A DNA stretch of 64,000 nucleotides. It comes from an uncultured Eggerthellaceae bacterium. GTDB taxonomy: Bacteria > Actinomycetota > Coriobacteriia > Coriobacteriales > Eggerthellaceae. The position numbers were made by a program, and so were the translations under genes. Positions 35,801-44,000 of the stretch are shown here, piece after piece; within the stretch, counting starts at the first letter, position 1; each line of letters opens with the position of its first letter. The notes beneath the pieces are model-generated. The model ran no database searches. It was not told the origin of the DNA and was given only the letters and a program-made list of their open reading frames with translations. The stretch spans positions 30,872-94,871 of the forward strand of contig CAKUFS010000006.1 in the NCBI GenBank assembly GCA_934648845.1, given 5' to 3'.

Positions 35801-36334
35801 GCGCACAACGCGCATGCCGCGTCCGCCGCCGCCTGCAGCTGCCTTCAGAATAATGGGGTAACCGCATTTGTTTGCGAAATCGATAGCTTCCTGATCGCTT
35901 TCGATAGCCTTCTCAACACCCGGAATGGTGGGAACGCCCACTTCGTCGGCAACAATTTTCGACTGGATCTTATCGCCTAGCTGGTTCATCATATGCGAAG
36001 TGGGGCCAATGAACTCAATGCCCGCGCTCTCGCATGCCTGCGCGAAATCGGGATTCTCGGACAAGAAGCCATAGCCAGGATGAATTGCGTCGGCACCTTT
36101 CGCCTTTGCCAGAGCAATGATCTCATCGATGGCAAGATACGCGGCAACGGGAGCCTTTCCCTTGCCAATCTGGTACGCTTCATCGGCCTTTGTTCGGAAC
36201 AGGGCAGTCTTATCCTCCTCCGAATAAATCGCGATGGTTCTGATGCCCAACTCTTTGCAAGCGCGAATGATGCGAATCGCAATCTCGCCTCGGTTGGCAA
36301 CAAGGACCCTCTTGATGTGCTTAATCTCGCTCAT
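32891..36334 (-). CDS. pyc: Pyruvate carboxylase
   Basis: The 1147-residue single-chain enzyme makes oxaloacetate from pyruvate and bicarbonate. It has the biotin carboxylase domain (VLVANRGEIAIRI start, GGGGRGMR ATP loop near 165), the carboxyltransferase TIM barrel (DTTMRDAHQSLMATR near 540, with HTHDTSGNG metal site) and a C-terminal biotinyl domain with AMKM (EAMKMET). Length matches the family (1145-1155). I chose the ATG with GAAGGG upstream, not one 35 codons earlier. It likely feeds anaplerosis or gluconeogenesis. No accC/biotin ligase gene is adjacent. Confidence 0.97.
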   Translation of the reverse strand: MSEIKHIKRVLVANRGEIAIRIIRACKELGIRTIAIYSEEDKTALFRTKADEAYQIGKGKAPVAAYLAIDEIIALAKAKGADAIHPGYGFLSENPDFAQACESAGIEFIGPTSHMMNQLGDKIQSKIVADEVGVPTIPGVEKAIESDQEAIDFANKCGYPIILKAAAGGGGRGMRVVRDQANLLNEYHTAKSEAAKAFGNDDIFIEKYIENPKHIEVQILGDKYGNIVHLFERDCSIQRRHQKVIEFTPSLCLTDEQRQSICEDALKIARFVNYRSAGTVEFLLDKDGNHYFIEMNPRIQVEHTVTECVTGIDIVQDQILIAQGYALDSDEINIPSQESISVHGYAIQCRITTEDPAMGFIPDTGFLELYRTASGNGIRLDGGNGFTGSTISPYYDSLLVKVSAYANRFDDARRKAIRALEEAEIKGIKTNTAFILNVLNHPTFIAGNCDTGFIEANPELTTIRPMIDREVKVLNHIGNVVVNQTHGKKPNFNVPTYPEIPKEAIASLSGTKQMLDEHGPEYVSKWVLDQKKLLITDTTMRDAHQSLMATRMRTIDMVKIAPAVALYEKDAFSLEMWGGATFDTAYRFLKESPWRRLEMLRELIPNVAFQMLLRGANAVGYKNYPDNVIREFVKQSAKDGIDVFRVFDSLNWIPGMEVALDEVLNQGKIAEATICYTGDILDASREKYNLDYYIRMARELEKRGAHIIGIKDMSGLLKPNAAYRLIRALKDEIALPIHLHTHDTSGNGVATCLMAAQAGVDIIDAAISSMSGLTSQPSLNSIIAALERSERDTGIDLDGLQVIADYWSDVRPVYKDFESDLQAASAEIYKYEIPGGQYTNLKPQVESFGLGHKFQEVKDMYKSVNMMLGDIVKVTPSSKAVGDMAIFMVQNDLTPENILEKGKSLDFPDSIVSFFEGMMGQPEGGFPADLQKVVLKDRKPITCRPGELLDPEDFEYISNGLYEHFGLEPDMHHIISYAMYPKVYTDYMTALSKDGRFSMMGSDVFFHGLREGETSEVMLEEGRILVIRLVEIHEPDKEGYRDVDFEVDGNRRSVRIKDDAAAAVVSGASQRIADENNDMEVGANIPGNIVKVLVRVGEVVEEGQPIAVIEAMKMETNIIAKAAGEIEEIFVKAGDQVKAGQLIATLK

Positions 36335-36590
36335 GACGGTCTTCCCTTCTGTTTGCTTTAAGCGTCTCAAGTGCGCAGTGCATTCCTGTATTATTCTCGT
36401 AGGCCACGCGTCTGTCTGACCAGCAAACACCAGTAGCATAGAAAATACAGATATCTATACCATTTTTCCGCGAAATTGAACCTGGAAAACAGGAAGTTAA
36501 ACGGTAAGCACTAGGGGGAAATCCGAGGAACGGAAGGAGCAGATGACGTTTTAAGCAAAGGCGGGAACCCGCGGGCACCCCGTTCTTGCG

Positions 36591-37319
36591 CTACTGACGA
36601 TCCCATTCATCAAGGGAGCCACCGGTATCGGCCTCCCAATCTTCGGCGGAATCGTAATCGCGCGGGCTGTACTTGTTCGGTTTTTTCGACGTGCCCGAAA
36701 AGCTCGATGAACCGCCGCCACTGCCAGCAGCGCTGTCTGCCGAAGCATCGGATGACCCACGGCTTTTCGCAGGAGCTTTGCCACTTTCTTTTTTGGAGGG
36801 GGATTCCGCATATAAATTGGGAAGTCCGTCTGAATCGGGCCAGTAAACAGTTCCAAACTGGTATCCAAGCTTGAGCGTTACGACAACGACCCCGTTCGCA
36901 CAACCAGCATAGAAGATTTCGTCTTTCGAGCCGTTTTTGGCATACCACGTGTAAAAGGTGCAGCTGCCTTTTCTTTCCACTTTATCGCTGCATCCCAAAA
37001 ATGATTCGTCGATGTATTTTTCAGGCAAGCCTTCTTCAGGGAGGCTCTGCGAAAGTTTCTCCAGTTCAACTTCTATTTCTTGGCTTTCAGCAGGTGCCGC
37101 GCTTGAAGCAGATGCCGCCGATTGCGAAGGCGAAGTGCCCGAAGATGCCGAAGACGCGGGCGCAACGGGCGTGCAGACAGTCGCTCCCAGAACGACGGTC
37201 GTCAAAAGCGCCACTAAACACCAAGCCGCCAAGGACACGTGCTGGCGTGCATGAAAGGAGCGGGCGAGGCCATCAGAAAAACCGCAACGGCGGCGGCAAT
37301 CTTCGTCCCTTTTTCGCAT
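36591..37319 (-). CDS. Secreted or membrane-anchored protein of unknown function
   Basis: I do not recognise this 242-residue protein. It has a long basic N-terminus, a hydrophobic segment (about 28-50, SLAAWCLVALLTTVVLGATV) that may be a signal anchor, a Ser/Ala-rich linker (about 55-80), a small folded part (about 82-160) with two Cys (FLGCSDKVERKGSC) and a third in YAGC, then a Ser/Gly/Lys-rich tail. The folded part has YTWYAKNG and GYQFGTVYW strands. I took the ATG after GGAAGGAG. It lies 256 bp upstream of pyc on the same strand. Confidence 0.6.
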   Translation of the reverse strand: MRKRDEDCRRRCGFSDGLARSFHARQHVSLAAWCLVALLTTVVLGATVCTPVAPASSASSGTSPSQSAASASSAAPAESQEIEVELEKLSQSLPEEGLPEKYIDESFLGCSDKVERKGSCTFYTWYAKNGSKDEIFYAGCANGVVVVTLKLGYQFGTVYWPDSDGLPNLYAESPSKKESGKAPAKSRGSSDASADSAAGSGGGSSSFSGTSKKPNKYSPRDYDSAEDWEADTGGSLDEWDRQ

Positions 37320-37634
37320 AACGTGCACGCTCCTTCCAAGCATCGCGCATTCCTTCGCCGGCAGTCAACCGCACTTTTCGCCAAAGTGCGAATCATCTTC
37401 GAATAATTGTACTTCTTTGGGCAATTTTACGCGTCCCAAGAAACGGACATGCTTGAAGAAAGAGAAATCGACGCTTAATTTGGCGAAAAAAATGCCTGAT
37501 GGTAGTACAATATCTGCTGTTTGTGTTTAGAAGAAAACGTGGCGATTTTGCCACAGCAAGACCGCGCGCAGCCCGCGTGAGCAGAAAATCACGCCCCTGC
37601 AATCTGTGCCGTAGACCCGCGAGAAGGACGTTCC
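37320..37634. other. Divergent intergenic region upstream of apt
   Basis: No gene is seen. A TACAAT box (37506-37511) may be the apt -10, without a good -35. At 37434-37448 the sequence TCCCAAGAAACGGACA is a one-mismatch match to the core TCCCAAAAAACGGACA of the upstream module at 59704; the rest of that module is not present. Confidence 0.4.
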
Positions 37635-38183
37635 ATGAGCGATATTGATTATGAAAACCTTGTTATCAGCCTGCCCAACTACCCTCAACCGGGCATTATG
37701 TTCAAGGACGTGACGCCCGTTTTCGCCGATGCGGAAGCTTTTTCGTCGCTCGTGAACGACATTGCGGAAGCTTTCAAAGACGCCGGCATCACGAAAGTCG
37801 TGGGCGCTGAAGCGCGTGGCTTCATCCTGGGTGCACCCGTTGCGCTGAAGATGGGCGTTGGATTTGTGCCGGCACGCAAGCCGGGTAAGCTGCCGCGCAA
37901 CACCATCTCCGAGAAATACGGTCTGGAATACGGCTCCGATGAGCTGCACATCCACGCCGACGCCCTTTCCGAAGACGACGTTGTACTGCTGGTCGATGAC
38001 CTTGTTGCTTCGGGCGGCACCGCTATTGCGCAAATCCACTTGGTCCATAAATGCGGCGCGCGCGTGGGCGGTCTTGCCTTCCTTTTGGAACTGGCGTACC
38101 TGCATCCGCGCGAGAATATCGCAAAGGAACTCGATGCTCCTATTTTCTCTGAATGTGTTGTTGAGCAGGAGAACTGGGACTAA
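37635..38183 (+). CDS. apt: Adenine phosphoribosyltransferase
   Basis: The 182-residue enzyme salvages adenine to AMP using PRPP. Family features: FKDVTPVFAD near 23-32, VGAEARGFILGAP near 57, RKPGKLP near 81 and the PRPP loop VVLLVDDLVASGGTA near 117-131. AGAAGGA lies upstream of the ATG. A strong terminator follows at 38242, so it is monocistronic. Confidence 0.96.
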   Translation: MSDIDYENLVISLPNYPQPGIMFKDVTPVFADAEAFSSLVNDIAEAFKDAGITKVVGAEARGFILGAPVALKMGVGFVPARKPGKLPRNTISEKYGLEYGSDELHIHADALSEDDVVLLVDDLVASGGTAIAQIHLVHKCGARVGGLAFLLELAYLHPRENIAKELDAPIFSECVVEQENWD

Positions 38184-38241
38184 GTCGAAGCCAAGCCAAG
38201 CCGTGCCGCGCTTGTACGGTTTTGACAAACCTCTTAGCACT

Positions 38242-38272
38242 AAAAAACGGGACCACGTTCGGTCCCGTTTTT
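38242..38272. terminator. Bidirectional rho-independent terminator between apt and nfo
   Basis: AAAAACGGGACC and GGTCCCGTTTTT pair around ACGTTC, with T-runs on both strands. It serves apt (plus) and probably nfo (minus), which converge here. Confidence 0.9.
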
Positions 38273-38383
38273 GTTACTCGCCCGTTTTTTGCAGCGGGCG
38301 CAGGCTCGGCGGGCTTGCGGGTTCAGCAAGTTGCGGGGCTCGCGAGCCCACGAACACAGCCCGAATCTCCGCTGCTGCTTGCT

Positions 38384-39214
38384 TTATGCGCGCAAGCGGG
38401 CGATTTCTTCCGCCCAGCCGCTTAAGTTCTCATGGGGCGTTTCCAGGAAGAACGGCAGGTCGCAAAGCAACGGATGACGCGTTACGGCACGCAGTGCGTT
38501 AAACCCAATGTGACCCGCCCCAATAGCGGCATGGCGATCTTTATGGGAGCTGCGCTCGTTCATGCTGTCGTTCAAGTGGATGGCACGCAGGCGATCCAAG
38601 CCAATGACCTGGTCGAACTCACGCAGCACGCCATCTAAGTCCTCAACAATGTCGTAGCCGGCATCCCAAACGTGGCAGGTATCCAAGCACACGCCCACTT
38701 GTTCGCGCAAGCCAGGCTCAATGCGCTCAATAATCAAGGCAATCTCCTGAAACGTGCCGCCTACTTCACTCCCCTTACCCGCCATTGTTTCTAGCAGAAG
38801 CGTGGTGGTATGCGGCGGCTGCAGCACATCGTTGAGCATAGCGGAAATCTTTTCGATGCCCACGTCAACACCTTGACCCACATGGCTTCCCGGATGCATG
38901 TTGTAAAGCTGACCGGGCGTTGCTTCCATGCGTTGCAAGTCATCGACAAGAACCTGATGAGCAAACGCGCAGGTCTCGGGCTTATTCGATGCGGGATTGA
39001 GCGTATAGGGCGCATGCGCCAAGAACACGGTTATGCCATTTTCCGCCGCCAGAGCCTCGAACTTCGCAATATCCGCTGGATCGATGGCTTTTGCCTTGCC
39101 ACCACGCGGGTTGCGCGTAAAAAACTGGAACGTGTTCGCATTAATAGATGCCGCCTGTTTTGCCATGGCGGCATACCCCTTTGAACAGGACAAATGACAT
39201 CCAATAGTAAGCAC
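38384..39214 (-). CDS. nfo: Endonuclease IV (AP endonuclease)
   Basis: The 276-residue TIM-barrel enzyme cuts DNA at abasic sites. Zinc-ligand motifs are all present: [60 protein letters not shown] and ETPHE. The start is GTG giving (M)[13 protein letters not shown], the usual family start, with GGAAAGG seven bases upstream. A 74-bp repeat with a candidate promoter and flanking dyads (39281-39354) lies 67 bp upstream, so expression is probably regulated with the DUF559 gene that has the same element. Confidence 0.94.
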   Translation of the reverse strand: MLTIGCHLSCSKGYAAMAKQAASINANTFQFFTRNPRGGKAKAIDPADIAKFEALAAENGITVFLAHAPYTLNPASNKPETCAFAHQVLVDDLQRMEATPGQLYNMHPGSHVGQGVDVGIEKISAMLNDVLQPPHTTTLLLETMAGKGSEVGGTFQEIALIIERIEPGLREQVGVCLDTCHVWDAGYDIVEDLDGVLREFDQVIGLDRLRAIHLNDSMNERSSHKDRHAAIGAGHIGFNALRAVTRHPLLCDLPFFLETPHENLSGWAEEIARLRA

Positions 39215-39280
39215 AAGCAATCCTTTCCGTAAGCCGCTTGCCAGCAAGCGAGAACTGTTTTATATCCAAGTTATCGTAAA

Positions 39281-39354
39281 AATCGTTCACAGTTATCGTT
39301 TTTCGAGAGTTTATTCCAATAAAGTCGCTTTTTTCAATAACTGTGAACGATTTT
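39281..39354 (-). promoter_or_regulatory. 74-bp promoter/operator repeat, copy 1 (upstream of nfo)
   Basis: Perfect inverted arms AATCGTTCACAGTTAT (39281-39296) and ATAACTGTGAACGATT (39337-39352) enclose a minus-strand candidate promoter TTGAAA (39332-39337), 18-bp spacer, TAAACT (39308-39313). It overlaps the stop codon of the upstream DUF559-type gene. A second copy with three mismatches is at 40444-40517. Confidence 0.75.
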
Positions 39355-40420
39355 AGAATCCGAAGAGAGCAAAAGCAGCATCGATTTGATCTCTCAAGGC
39401 TTGCTGCTTGTCATGAAACACCACGGTGGACGGAAAAAGAATCCTGTTGCATTTATGTGCATGCGGTTTTTTATATGCAAAGATTTGCTTCTCCACCAAT
39501 CGTGCAACATGGTTAAAAGAAGTTAGATTTCTTAGCTGACCTGCTGTTATATTGAATATAGGAACACCAATAGAAGCCAGATCATTACCATGAAGGGCAT
39601 CTGCCTCAAGAGAACCGGGCAAAGCATGCTCGAATGCGCCATGATATTCCACCGCAACATTTTGCTCGGGCCAGTACAAATCGCAATAACGAGCGCGCGT
39701 TGTTGACGGGATATCCAGCCGGTAATTCATTTCGGGAATACCAAGACCACATCCTCCCAGTTCAACTGGATATCCCAATCTAAGAGCACATTCGATTTCC
39801 TTTGGACTTGCCGCCCCACGAACAGCTAAGGGAACAAGCTTTTTAACACGCGAGAGTCCATTGGGCACCTTCAAACAACTCTGCTCGCACGATTCAATAA
39901 ACGCCGCAACTTTAGCAGGCGTTGTTACGCTTCTACGAGGCACAAGACCGCCCGTTTCTCTGTCTTTAGCAAAAATCCCAAACAGCATGCTCATCAGCAC
40001 AACAATTTGGATATCCGTGCATTCTCTAGCAAGCTGCAACAAAGCAAGCTCGGGCAAAATACAATAAAAACCATCTGCCACTTTAAAGCATAAATCACCA
40101 GGAATGCCGCCAGGTTGAACCGAGCAACGCATGCTCTTAGAGTTTCGGCGACACGATGCCGAGGAAACCATGATATGCAAAGGCAATGAAACCGAAAGCA
40201 TCTGCGCAAGCTGAGCGCCCTCTTGTTTCGACATCCTCGGACGCCCCTCAATGGGACAAAGAAGCGGCGTAAAATCCATTGAGCCCGAAAGATAGGCCAT
40301 GAAATTATTCGATGACCGGGAGATATATGCTGCGAATTCATTATCGGCATCAAGCTGTTTCACTAGAGAAGACGTCAAAAAAGAAACAGCATCACGCCCC
40401 GAAAGAATGACATTCTCCAT
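39353..40420 (-). CDS. DUF559/Vsr-like nuclease-domain protein
   Basis: The 355-residue protein has an N-terminal region I do not recognise (about 1-160) and a C-terminal region resembling restriction-endonuclease-fold DUF559: a helix with Glu208 (SPKEIECAL), YCDLYWPEQ (Asp247), VAVEYHG (Glu258), then a helix and ITAGQLRNL. The D...ExxH arrangement is the likely metal site. Similar proteins occur as multiple diverged paralogues in Coriobacteriia. I took the ATG at 40420; an upstream frame simply translates the repeat. Base composition is more A+T-rich than its neighbours. The gene sits exactly between two copies of a 74-bp repeat. Confidence 0.7.
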   Translation of the reverse strand: MENVILSGRDAVSFLTSSLVKQLDADNEFAAYISRSSNNFMAYLSGSMDFTPLLCPIEGRPRMSKQEGAQLAQMLSVSLPLHIMVSSASCRRNSKSMRCSVQPGGIPGDLCFKVADGFYCILPELALLQLARECTDIQIVVLMSMLFGIFAKDRETGGLVPRRSVTTPAKVAAFIESCEQSCLKVPNGLSRVKKLVPLAVRGAASPKEIECALRLGYPVELGGCGLGIPEMNYRLDIPSTTRARYCDLYWPEQNVAVEYHGAFEHALPGSLEADALHGNDLASIGVPIFNITAGQLRNLTSFNHVARLVEKQIFAYKKPHAHKCNRILFPSTVVFHDKQQALRDQIDAAFALFGF

Positions 40421-40443
40421 TGATACATGCGCCCCCTCGCAAA

Positions 40444-40517
40444 AGTCGTTCACAGTTATCGTTTTTTGAGAGTTTATTCCAAAAAAGTCGCTTTTTTCAA
40501 TAACTGTGAACGATTTT
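40444..40517 (-). promoter_or_regulatory. 74-bp promoter/operator repeat, copy 2 (upstream of DUF559-type gene)
   Basis: 71 of 74 positions match copy 1. The arms GTTCACAGTTAT and ATAACTGTGAAC are kept, as is the candidate promoter TTGAAA (40495-40500), 18-bp spacer, TAAACT (40471-40476), about 50 bp upstream of the ATG. The iorB terminator is immediately upstream, so transcription of the nuclease gene must start here. Confidence 0.75.
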
Positions 40518-40522
40518 TGAGA

Positions 40523-40578
40523 AAACAAAAAACAAGGGCGGCCATCAACACTAAAATAATGTCAATAGCCACCCTTGT
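40523..40578 (-). terminator. Rho-independent terminator of the ior operon
   Basis: On the minus strand ACAAGGGTGGCTAT and a matching AT(G)GCCGCCCTTGT arm form a long imperfect stem, followed by TTTTTTG. It lies 45 bases past the iorB stop. Confidence 0.85.
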
Positions 40579-40622
40579 CGGTTGCCCTATTCGAATATCG
40601 TGGGCCCGTCGCTCTTAAAGAG

Positions 40623-41213
40623 TTAATTTCCGTTTTCCACCAGGGAAATTGCTTTGAAGTTAAGTTCAGCGAACTGCGGTTTCACGCATGCTTGGATAGC
40701 AGCACGCAGCTCGTCAAAGCTGATGGGAAGGCGCCCGGTTTTCACCGCCGCTGCAAGCAGCAGCGTGTTCAGCGCTTTCGTAGTTCCCACCGAAGCCGTA
40801 AGCGCTGCATCGTCCACAACCACCACGCGATCGGCCAGCAAGCGCTTGAGTTCTGCAAGCACGCCTGCAGCCGTGTACGGTCTCTCGGAAAGCGCCGCCG
40901 TTACTGGCTGCACGCCCGTCGATGCCGTGACCACCACACCGTTCGGGGCAAGGTACTTCAACGCACCCGCCGCCTCAGCTGGCTCGAACGCAACAATGAC
41001 CTGGGCCGTTCCGCGCGCAATCAGCGGCGAGCTCACCCGTTCGCCGCAATCACCCATGCGCACATGGGATGTTACGTTGCCGCCGCGCTGCGCCATGCCA
41101 ATCGTCTCGGCCGTGCGCACATGCCAGCCCTTGTCCTGCGCCGCCTGAGCCAACACCTTGGCCGCAAGCACCGTGCCTTGGCCGCCAACGCCCGCCAAAA
41201 GGATGTTAATCAT
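40623..41213 (-). CDS. iorB: Indolepyruvate ferredoxin oxidoreductase, beta subunit
   Basis: The 196-residue gamma-type pyruvate/ketoisovalerate oxidoreductase domain begins NILLAGVGGQGTVLAAKVLA and has MAQRGGNVTSHVR, the family pattern. With IorA it oxidises aryl pyruvates (from transaminated aromatic amino acids) to aryl-acetyl-CoA and reduces ferredoxin. I chose the ATG at 41213; it overlaps the iorA stop by eight bases, so the two are coupled. The order iorA-iorB and the terminator after iorB define a two-gene operon. Confidence 0.93.
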   Translation of the reverse strand: MINILLAGVGGQGTVLAAKVLAQAAQDKGWHVRTAETIGMAQRGGNVTSHVRMGDCGERVSSPLIARGTAQVIVAFEPAEAAGALKYLAPNGVVVTASTGVQPVTAALSERPYTAAGVLAELKRLLADRVVVVDDAALTASVGTTKALNTLLLAAAVKTGRLPISFDELRAAIQACVKPQFAELNFKAISLVENGN

Positions 41214-43149
41214 TGCTCTCCCCTTTCTTCGCGTGCGCACTCGCCGGCATAATCGCAGATGATGGGCATATCTGCACGCATAAACCGCACCCGTTGCACA
41301 GCCCTGCATTCACGAACGCCTGGCCACGCGCGGCACTCTTCGGACCTTGCAGCGCCTTATCGAAGCCAATGCCAGGGCAGCCGATTTCAGTGATGCACTT
41401 CTTGCATCCCGTGCATTTTTCCGTATCGATCACTACCGCAGGAAGCGGCTTTTTCAGCTGGATGCATGGCTCAACAAAAATAACCGCCGAAGGACCCTCA
41501 AACGAAACAGCCTTCTGAACAGCAGCGATGCTTTCTTCCAAATGCAAAGGGTTCGCTGTTTCAATGCATTTCACGCCCAGCGTTTCCAACGTGGCAGCAA
41601 TGGAAATGGGCTCGCTCTTGGGTCCCATGAGCGTTTGGCCCGTACCCGGATGCGGCTGCGCACCCGTCATGGCAGTGGTCGCGTTATCCAGCACAATAAT
41701 GGTAATGTCATGCTGGTTGTACACCGCATTTGCCACGCCCGTCATGCCGCTGGCGAAAAACGTGGAATCACCAATGAATGCAAGCGCCTTTTTGCCCGGG
41801 TCAACAAGGGAAAGTCCCTGCGCCATAGTAATGCCCGCACCCATACACAGACACGTATCCACAGCATCGAGCGGTTTCGCGTTGCCCAACGTGTAGCAGC
41901 CGATATCGCCGCAATACGTGGCGGGCGTCTTGCCCAACGCGCGCTTCACCGCATAGAAGCTGCCACGATGCGGGCAACCGGGGCACAACACGGGCGGACG
42001 CACCGGCAGCGGATCAGTTTCCGATTCGTACAAAACGGCCGGCTCATCAGGACCGCAGCTCGGAATGCCCAGGTAGCACGCCAGACGAGCCGCAAGATTA
42101 TCCACATCATTTTCGCCGGCAGCACGCACCTCATCCGTAACGCGGCCATGTACGTTGTAGTTCAGATGGCGCAGGCCCGCCAAACGCAAAAGCTCGTCTT
42201 CCAAAACGCCATCAAGCTCTTCGATTACCAGAATGTCGGTCAAGCCCTGCGCAAATTCCAGCACCGCGTCTTGCGGGAAGGGGTATGGCAAGCCAATCTG
42301 CATGAACTTATACGCAGGAACGAATACACCCTGATCAGCAGCGCGTTTCTCAATCATCTGCAATGCTTCGCGCACATACGCCGCGCTTACGCCGCCGGCA
42401 ACAATACCCAAAATCGGGTCATGCGCCTCTTTTTCGCCGCCGCGCACCACGGGGTTGAACGCCGCCGCCAGCGGACCGCGCGAGAACTCGGCTCCTATCT
42501 CGGGCAGGCGCTTATTGATGTCGTGATGCGCCGCGAACGCACGAGCAGGGAAAATAACCCACTTGGAATCGCGCACGAAACCCTCTTCGGGCACGGCGCG
42601 CGCCACCGTATGGTCGGCCACGTCGAAGAACGCCGATGCGTGGCAGATGCGCGTGGTGGGACGCACGATAACAGGCGTGTGATAGCGCTCGGAAAGCTCG
42701 AACGCCTCTTTCATCATGGCAAAGCCCTGTTCAGGGGTCGAGGGATCAAGTACAGGCACTTTCGCGAAGGCCGCATAACGACGCGTGTCCTGCTCGGTCT
42801 GGGAAGAGATGGGACCGGGATCGTCGGCTACGTACAGCACCATGCCGCCCTTGATGCCCACATAATTCACGCACATCAACGGGTCGCTTGCCACGTTCAT
42901 GCCCATCTGTTTGCAGGTATACAGCGTGCGCGCGCCCGCATACGAAGCGCCCGCCAAAAGCTCAAGCGCAGCTTTCTCGTTCGTGGACCACTCCACATGC
43001 ACGCCTTCTGCTGCGCCTTGCGCGTGAAGCTTGGCGATGGTTTCCACCACTTCAGAAGATGGCGTTCCGGGGTATCCCGCCACCACGCGCACGCCCGCCT
43101 CAAGCGCCGCGTGGGCAAACGCCTCGTTTCCCATCAAGAACTTTTTCAT
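41206..43149 (-). CDS. iorA: Indolepyruvate ferredoxin oxidoreductase, alpha subunit
   Basis: The 647-residue subunit has the pyrimidine-binding domain (about 1-200), the thiamine diphosphate domain with CPGCPHRG and GDIGCYTLG (about 375-410) and IGDSTFFASG, and a C-terminal two-cluster ferredoxin domain: CTGCKKCITEIGCPG and CNGCGLCVQICP (about 575-625). Electrons pass from ThDP to the 4Fe-4S clusters and on to ferredoxin. AGAGAGAAG precedes the ATG. It suits amino-acid fermentation, as expected in asaccharolytic Coriobacteriia. Confidence 0.95.
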   Translation of the reverse strand: MKKFLMGNEAFAHAALEAGVRVVAGYPGTPSSEVVETIAKLHAQGAAEGVHVEWSTNEKAALELLAGASYAGARTLYTCKQMGMNVASDPLMCVNYVGIKGGMVLYVADDPGPISSQTEQDTRRYAAFAKVPVLDPSTPEQGFAMMKEAFELSERYHTPVIVRPTTRICHASAFFDVADHTVARAVPEEGFVRDSKWVIFPARAFAAHHDINKRLPEIGAEFSRGPLAAAFNPVVRGGEKEAHDPILGIVAGGVSAAYVREALQMIEKRAADQGVFVPAYKFMQIGLPYPFPQDAVLEFAQGLTDILVIEELDGVLEDELLRLAGLRHLNYNVHGRVTDEVRAAGENDVDNLAARLACYLGIPSCGPDEPAVLYESETDPLPVRPPVLCPGCPHRGSFYAVKRALGKTPATYCGDIGCYTLGNAKPLDAVDTCLCMGAGITMAQGLSLVDPGKKALAFIGDSTFFASGMTGVANAVYNQHDITIIVLDNATTAMTGAQPHPGTGQTLMGPKSEPISIAATLETLGVKCIETANPLHLEESIAAVQKAVSFEGPSAVIFVEPCIQLKKPLPAVVIDTEKCTGCKKCITEIGCPGIGFDKALQGPKSAARGQAFVNAGLCNGCGLCVQICPSSAIMPASAHAKKGESND

Positions 43150-43349
43150 TGCGCTTCTCTCTTCTCTTTCCGATTCGCGCTTTTACGTTTCATTTGGCCT
43201 GTTGGCAGCCGAAGGGCCCTGCGGCCGAGTGGTCTACAGGCGAAGGGTCCAGCGCCCTTCTGCGCCGCGCAAGACGCAACGCGCGGTCCAATCGCAACCG
43301 AGCCACCGCCGCAGCCATGCCGCAACCGCAACCCGCAGGCTCGCAAGCG

Positions 43350-43826
43350 TTATTTTGCCATGTCCGCCTTGAAGTCGATGATCTTCTGACGCGCGGTATC
43401 GCAACCCGTACCAAGCATCTGAACAGCCAAAATAGCAGCATTCTTAGCGCCGTTGATGGCAACGCACGCAACAGGAACGCCACTGGGCATCTGCACCATG
43501 GACAGCAGGGAATCCAAGCCACCCAAGTCGCTTGTCTTCATGGGAACGGTGATAACGGGACACGGCGTGTATGCAGCAACAACGCCACCCAAGTGCGCCG
43601 CCTTGCCAGCAGCAGCAATGATGACTTTCATGCCGCGCTCGTGCGCACCTGCTGCCCACTCATGCACTTCCAGCGGCTTGCGATGCGCGCTGGCGATTTT
43701 CAGCTCATAGGGAACGCCAAAGGCCTCAAGCTGATCCATGCAGGGTTGCATGGCCGGCAAATCGGATTCGCTTCCCAAAATAACGCCTACAACAGCGGTT
43801 TTACCCTCTTCATGACAATTTCCCAT
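43350..43826 (-). CDS. purE: N5-carboxyaminoimidazole ribonucleotide mutase (class I PurE)
   Basis: The 158-residue enzyme of purine synthesis moves the carboxyl group of N5-CAIR to make CAIR. Family features: GSESDLPAM (about 18-26), SAHRKP (about 46-51), AGKAAHLGGVVAAYT and PVITVPM. AAAGGAGAAGC precedes the ATG. The partner purK is not adjacent. A 33-bp dyad that also lies near the trigger-factor-like gene is 20 bp upstream, so purE may be controlled by it. It is 200 bp from iorA. Confidence 0.95.
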   Translation of the reverse strand: MGNCHEEGKTAVVGVILGSESDLPAMQPCMDQLEAFGVPYELKIASAHRKPLEVHEWAAGAHERGMKVIIAAAGKAAHLGGVVAAYTPCPVITVPMKTSDLGGLDSLLSMVQMPSGVPVACVAINGAKNAAILAVQMLGTGCDTARQKIIDFKADMAK

Positions 43827-43845
43827 AACGCTTCTCCTTTTTTCA

Positions 43846-43878
43846 ATCGTGACAAATTACCCCACCTTTTGTCAACAA
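43846..43878 (-). promoter_or_regulatory. 33-bp dyad, copy 2 (upstream of purE)
   Basis: On the minus strand TTGTTGACAAA and the centre AGGTGGGGTAA are identical to copy 1 (1926-1958), as are the next four bases TTTG; the rest of the right arm has decayed. TTGACA in the left arm could be a -35 box 50 bp before the purE ATG; no clear -10 follows at 17 bp. Confidence 0.55.
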
Positions 43879-44000
43879 AACCCTTGGCAGAAGGCGGCGA
43901 GATTCGCTTTGTCGTGCTCGTGCATTCCGAAGCCCGCGCAATCAACCACTGCATGCCCGAGCGCGCTCCACGCATTTTTTTGCTGCGCTTATTGTACCCG

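Noticed and set aside
33236..35980. Open frame of 914 codons on the plus strand
   Set aside because: It lies antisense to pyruvate carboxylase in the frame left open by its codon bias. The product is Arg/Asn/His-rich and unlike any protein.
41347..43389. Open frame of 680 codons on the plus strand
   Set aside because: Antisense to iorA; same codon-bias effect.
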